Assembly (NCBI GenBank): GCA_944389925.1
Contig: CALXOD010000026.1
Span: forward strand, 1 to 62,938
Direction of reading: 5' to 3'
Source of the DNA: an uncultured Victivallaceae bacterium
GTDB taxonomy: Bacteria; Verrucomicrobiota; Lentisphaeria; Victivallales; Victivallaceae
DNA: 62,938 nucleotides
The notes under the pieces are model-generated. The model was given only the letters and a program-made list of their open reading frames with translations. It had not been told where the DNA came from and made no database searches. Of this stretch, positions 62,881-62,938 are shown one piece after another. Each line of letters begins with the position of its first letter. Position 1 is the stretch's first letter. The position numbers and the translations under genes are program-made.

Positions 62881-62938
62881 ACAAATTCATTGCACAAATA
62901 ACTTTCATCTCTTTTGAATAAACGATTCTCTTTTTACC

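Overview
The window is about 63 kb of fairly GC-rich bacterial chromosome from a Gram-negative organism. Evidence for this includes a lipid-A/Kdo-type sugar kinase, the MEP isoprenoid genes dxr and ispG, an RseP-type site-2 protease and RecBC. Small TadE/TadG-like pseudopilins, an apparent sigma-54 promoter and several Gfo/Idh/MocA-type sugar genes would fit a PVC-type bacterium such as a Lentisphaerota (Victivallis-like) species. That placement is a guess from gene style, not a phylogenetic result.

Left part (1-16 kb, nearly all minus strand): recB (cut by the window edge) and recC; a trio of TadE/TadG-like surface genes; then a tight operon folE-dtd-dxr-rseP-ispG behind a good sigma-70 promoter; a two-cluster ferredoxin/FrhB-type protein and a metallophosphoesterase. 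Middle (16-34 kb): an EamA transporter and an AraC regulator, then plus-strand sugar and polyol genes: an MDR dehydrogenase, two Gfo/Idh/MocA proteins, a sugar-phosphate-isomerase-like TIM barrel, a nitrilase-GDPD fusion and an ADP-ribosylglycohydrolase-like protein. gcvT, oligoendopeptidase F, a D-2-hydroxyacid dehydrogenase, an AGE-family protein, a GT-C-like membrane protein and a CoA transferase follow. From 34 to 43.6 kb a long minus-strand gene train carries housekeeping genes (thiE, leuB, a Kdo-kinase-like gene, lplA, rnc, an Fe-ADH, a PfkB kinase, purT, a Cas4/AddB-like Fe-S nuclease candidate, trmL). Two Hsp20 genes and clpB (43.9-48.4 kb) form a protein-quality-control block, and clpB has a sigma-54-type promoter.

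Right part (48.5-62 kb) is accessory DNA. It starts with a mosaic, locally AT-rich stretch holding a consensus sigma-70 promoter with a possible small RNA and a gene remnant. A complete type III-B CRISPR-Cas operon follows on the plus strand: a CARF (NE0113-like) protein with a winged-helix-like tail, cmr2 (cas10), cmr3, cmr4, cmr5, cmr6, cmr1, a small DUF1874/AcrIII-1-like protein, a Card1/Can2-type CARF nuclease, cas1 and cas2. An array of 12 repeats and 11 spacers comes next, with its own leader promoter. No cas6 is present.

The likely working model is as follows. Cmr2 senses target RNA and makes cyclic oligoadenylate. Card1 is the nuclease effector. The NE0113-type CARF protein senses or degrades the signal, or acts as a regulator. 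The small DUF1874-like protein, apparently unannotated in this form, is a candidate ring nuclease that switches the signal off. The last repeat is directly followed by a 39-nt sequence that looks like the 5' half of a tRNA-Met(CAT), ending at the anticodon loop. This may be an island boundary or a spacer-sized self or phage tRNA fragment.
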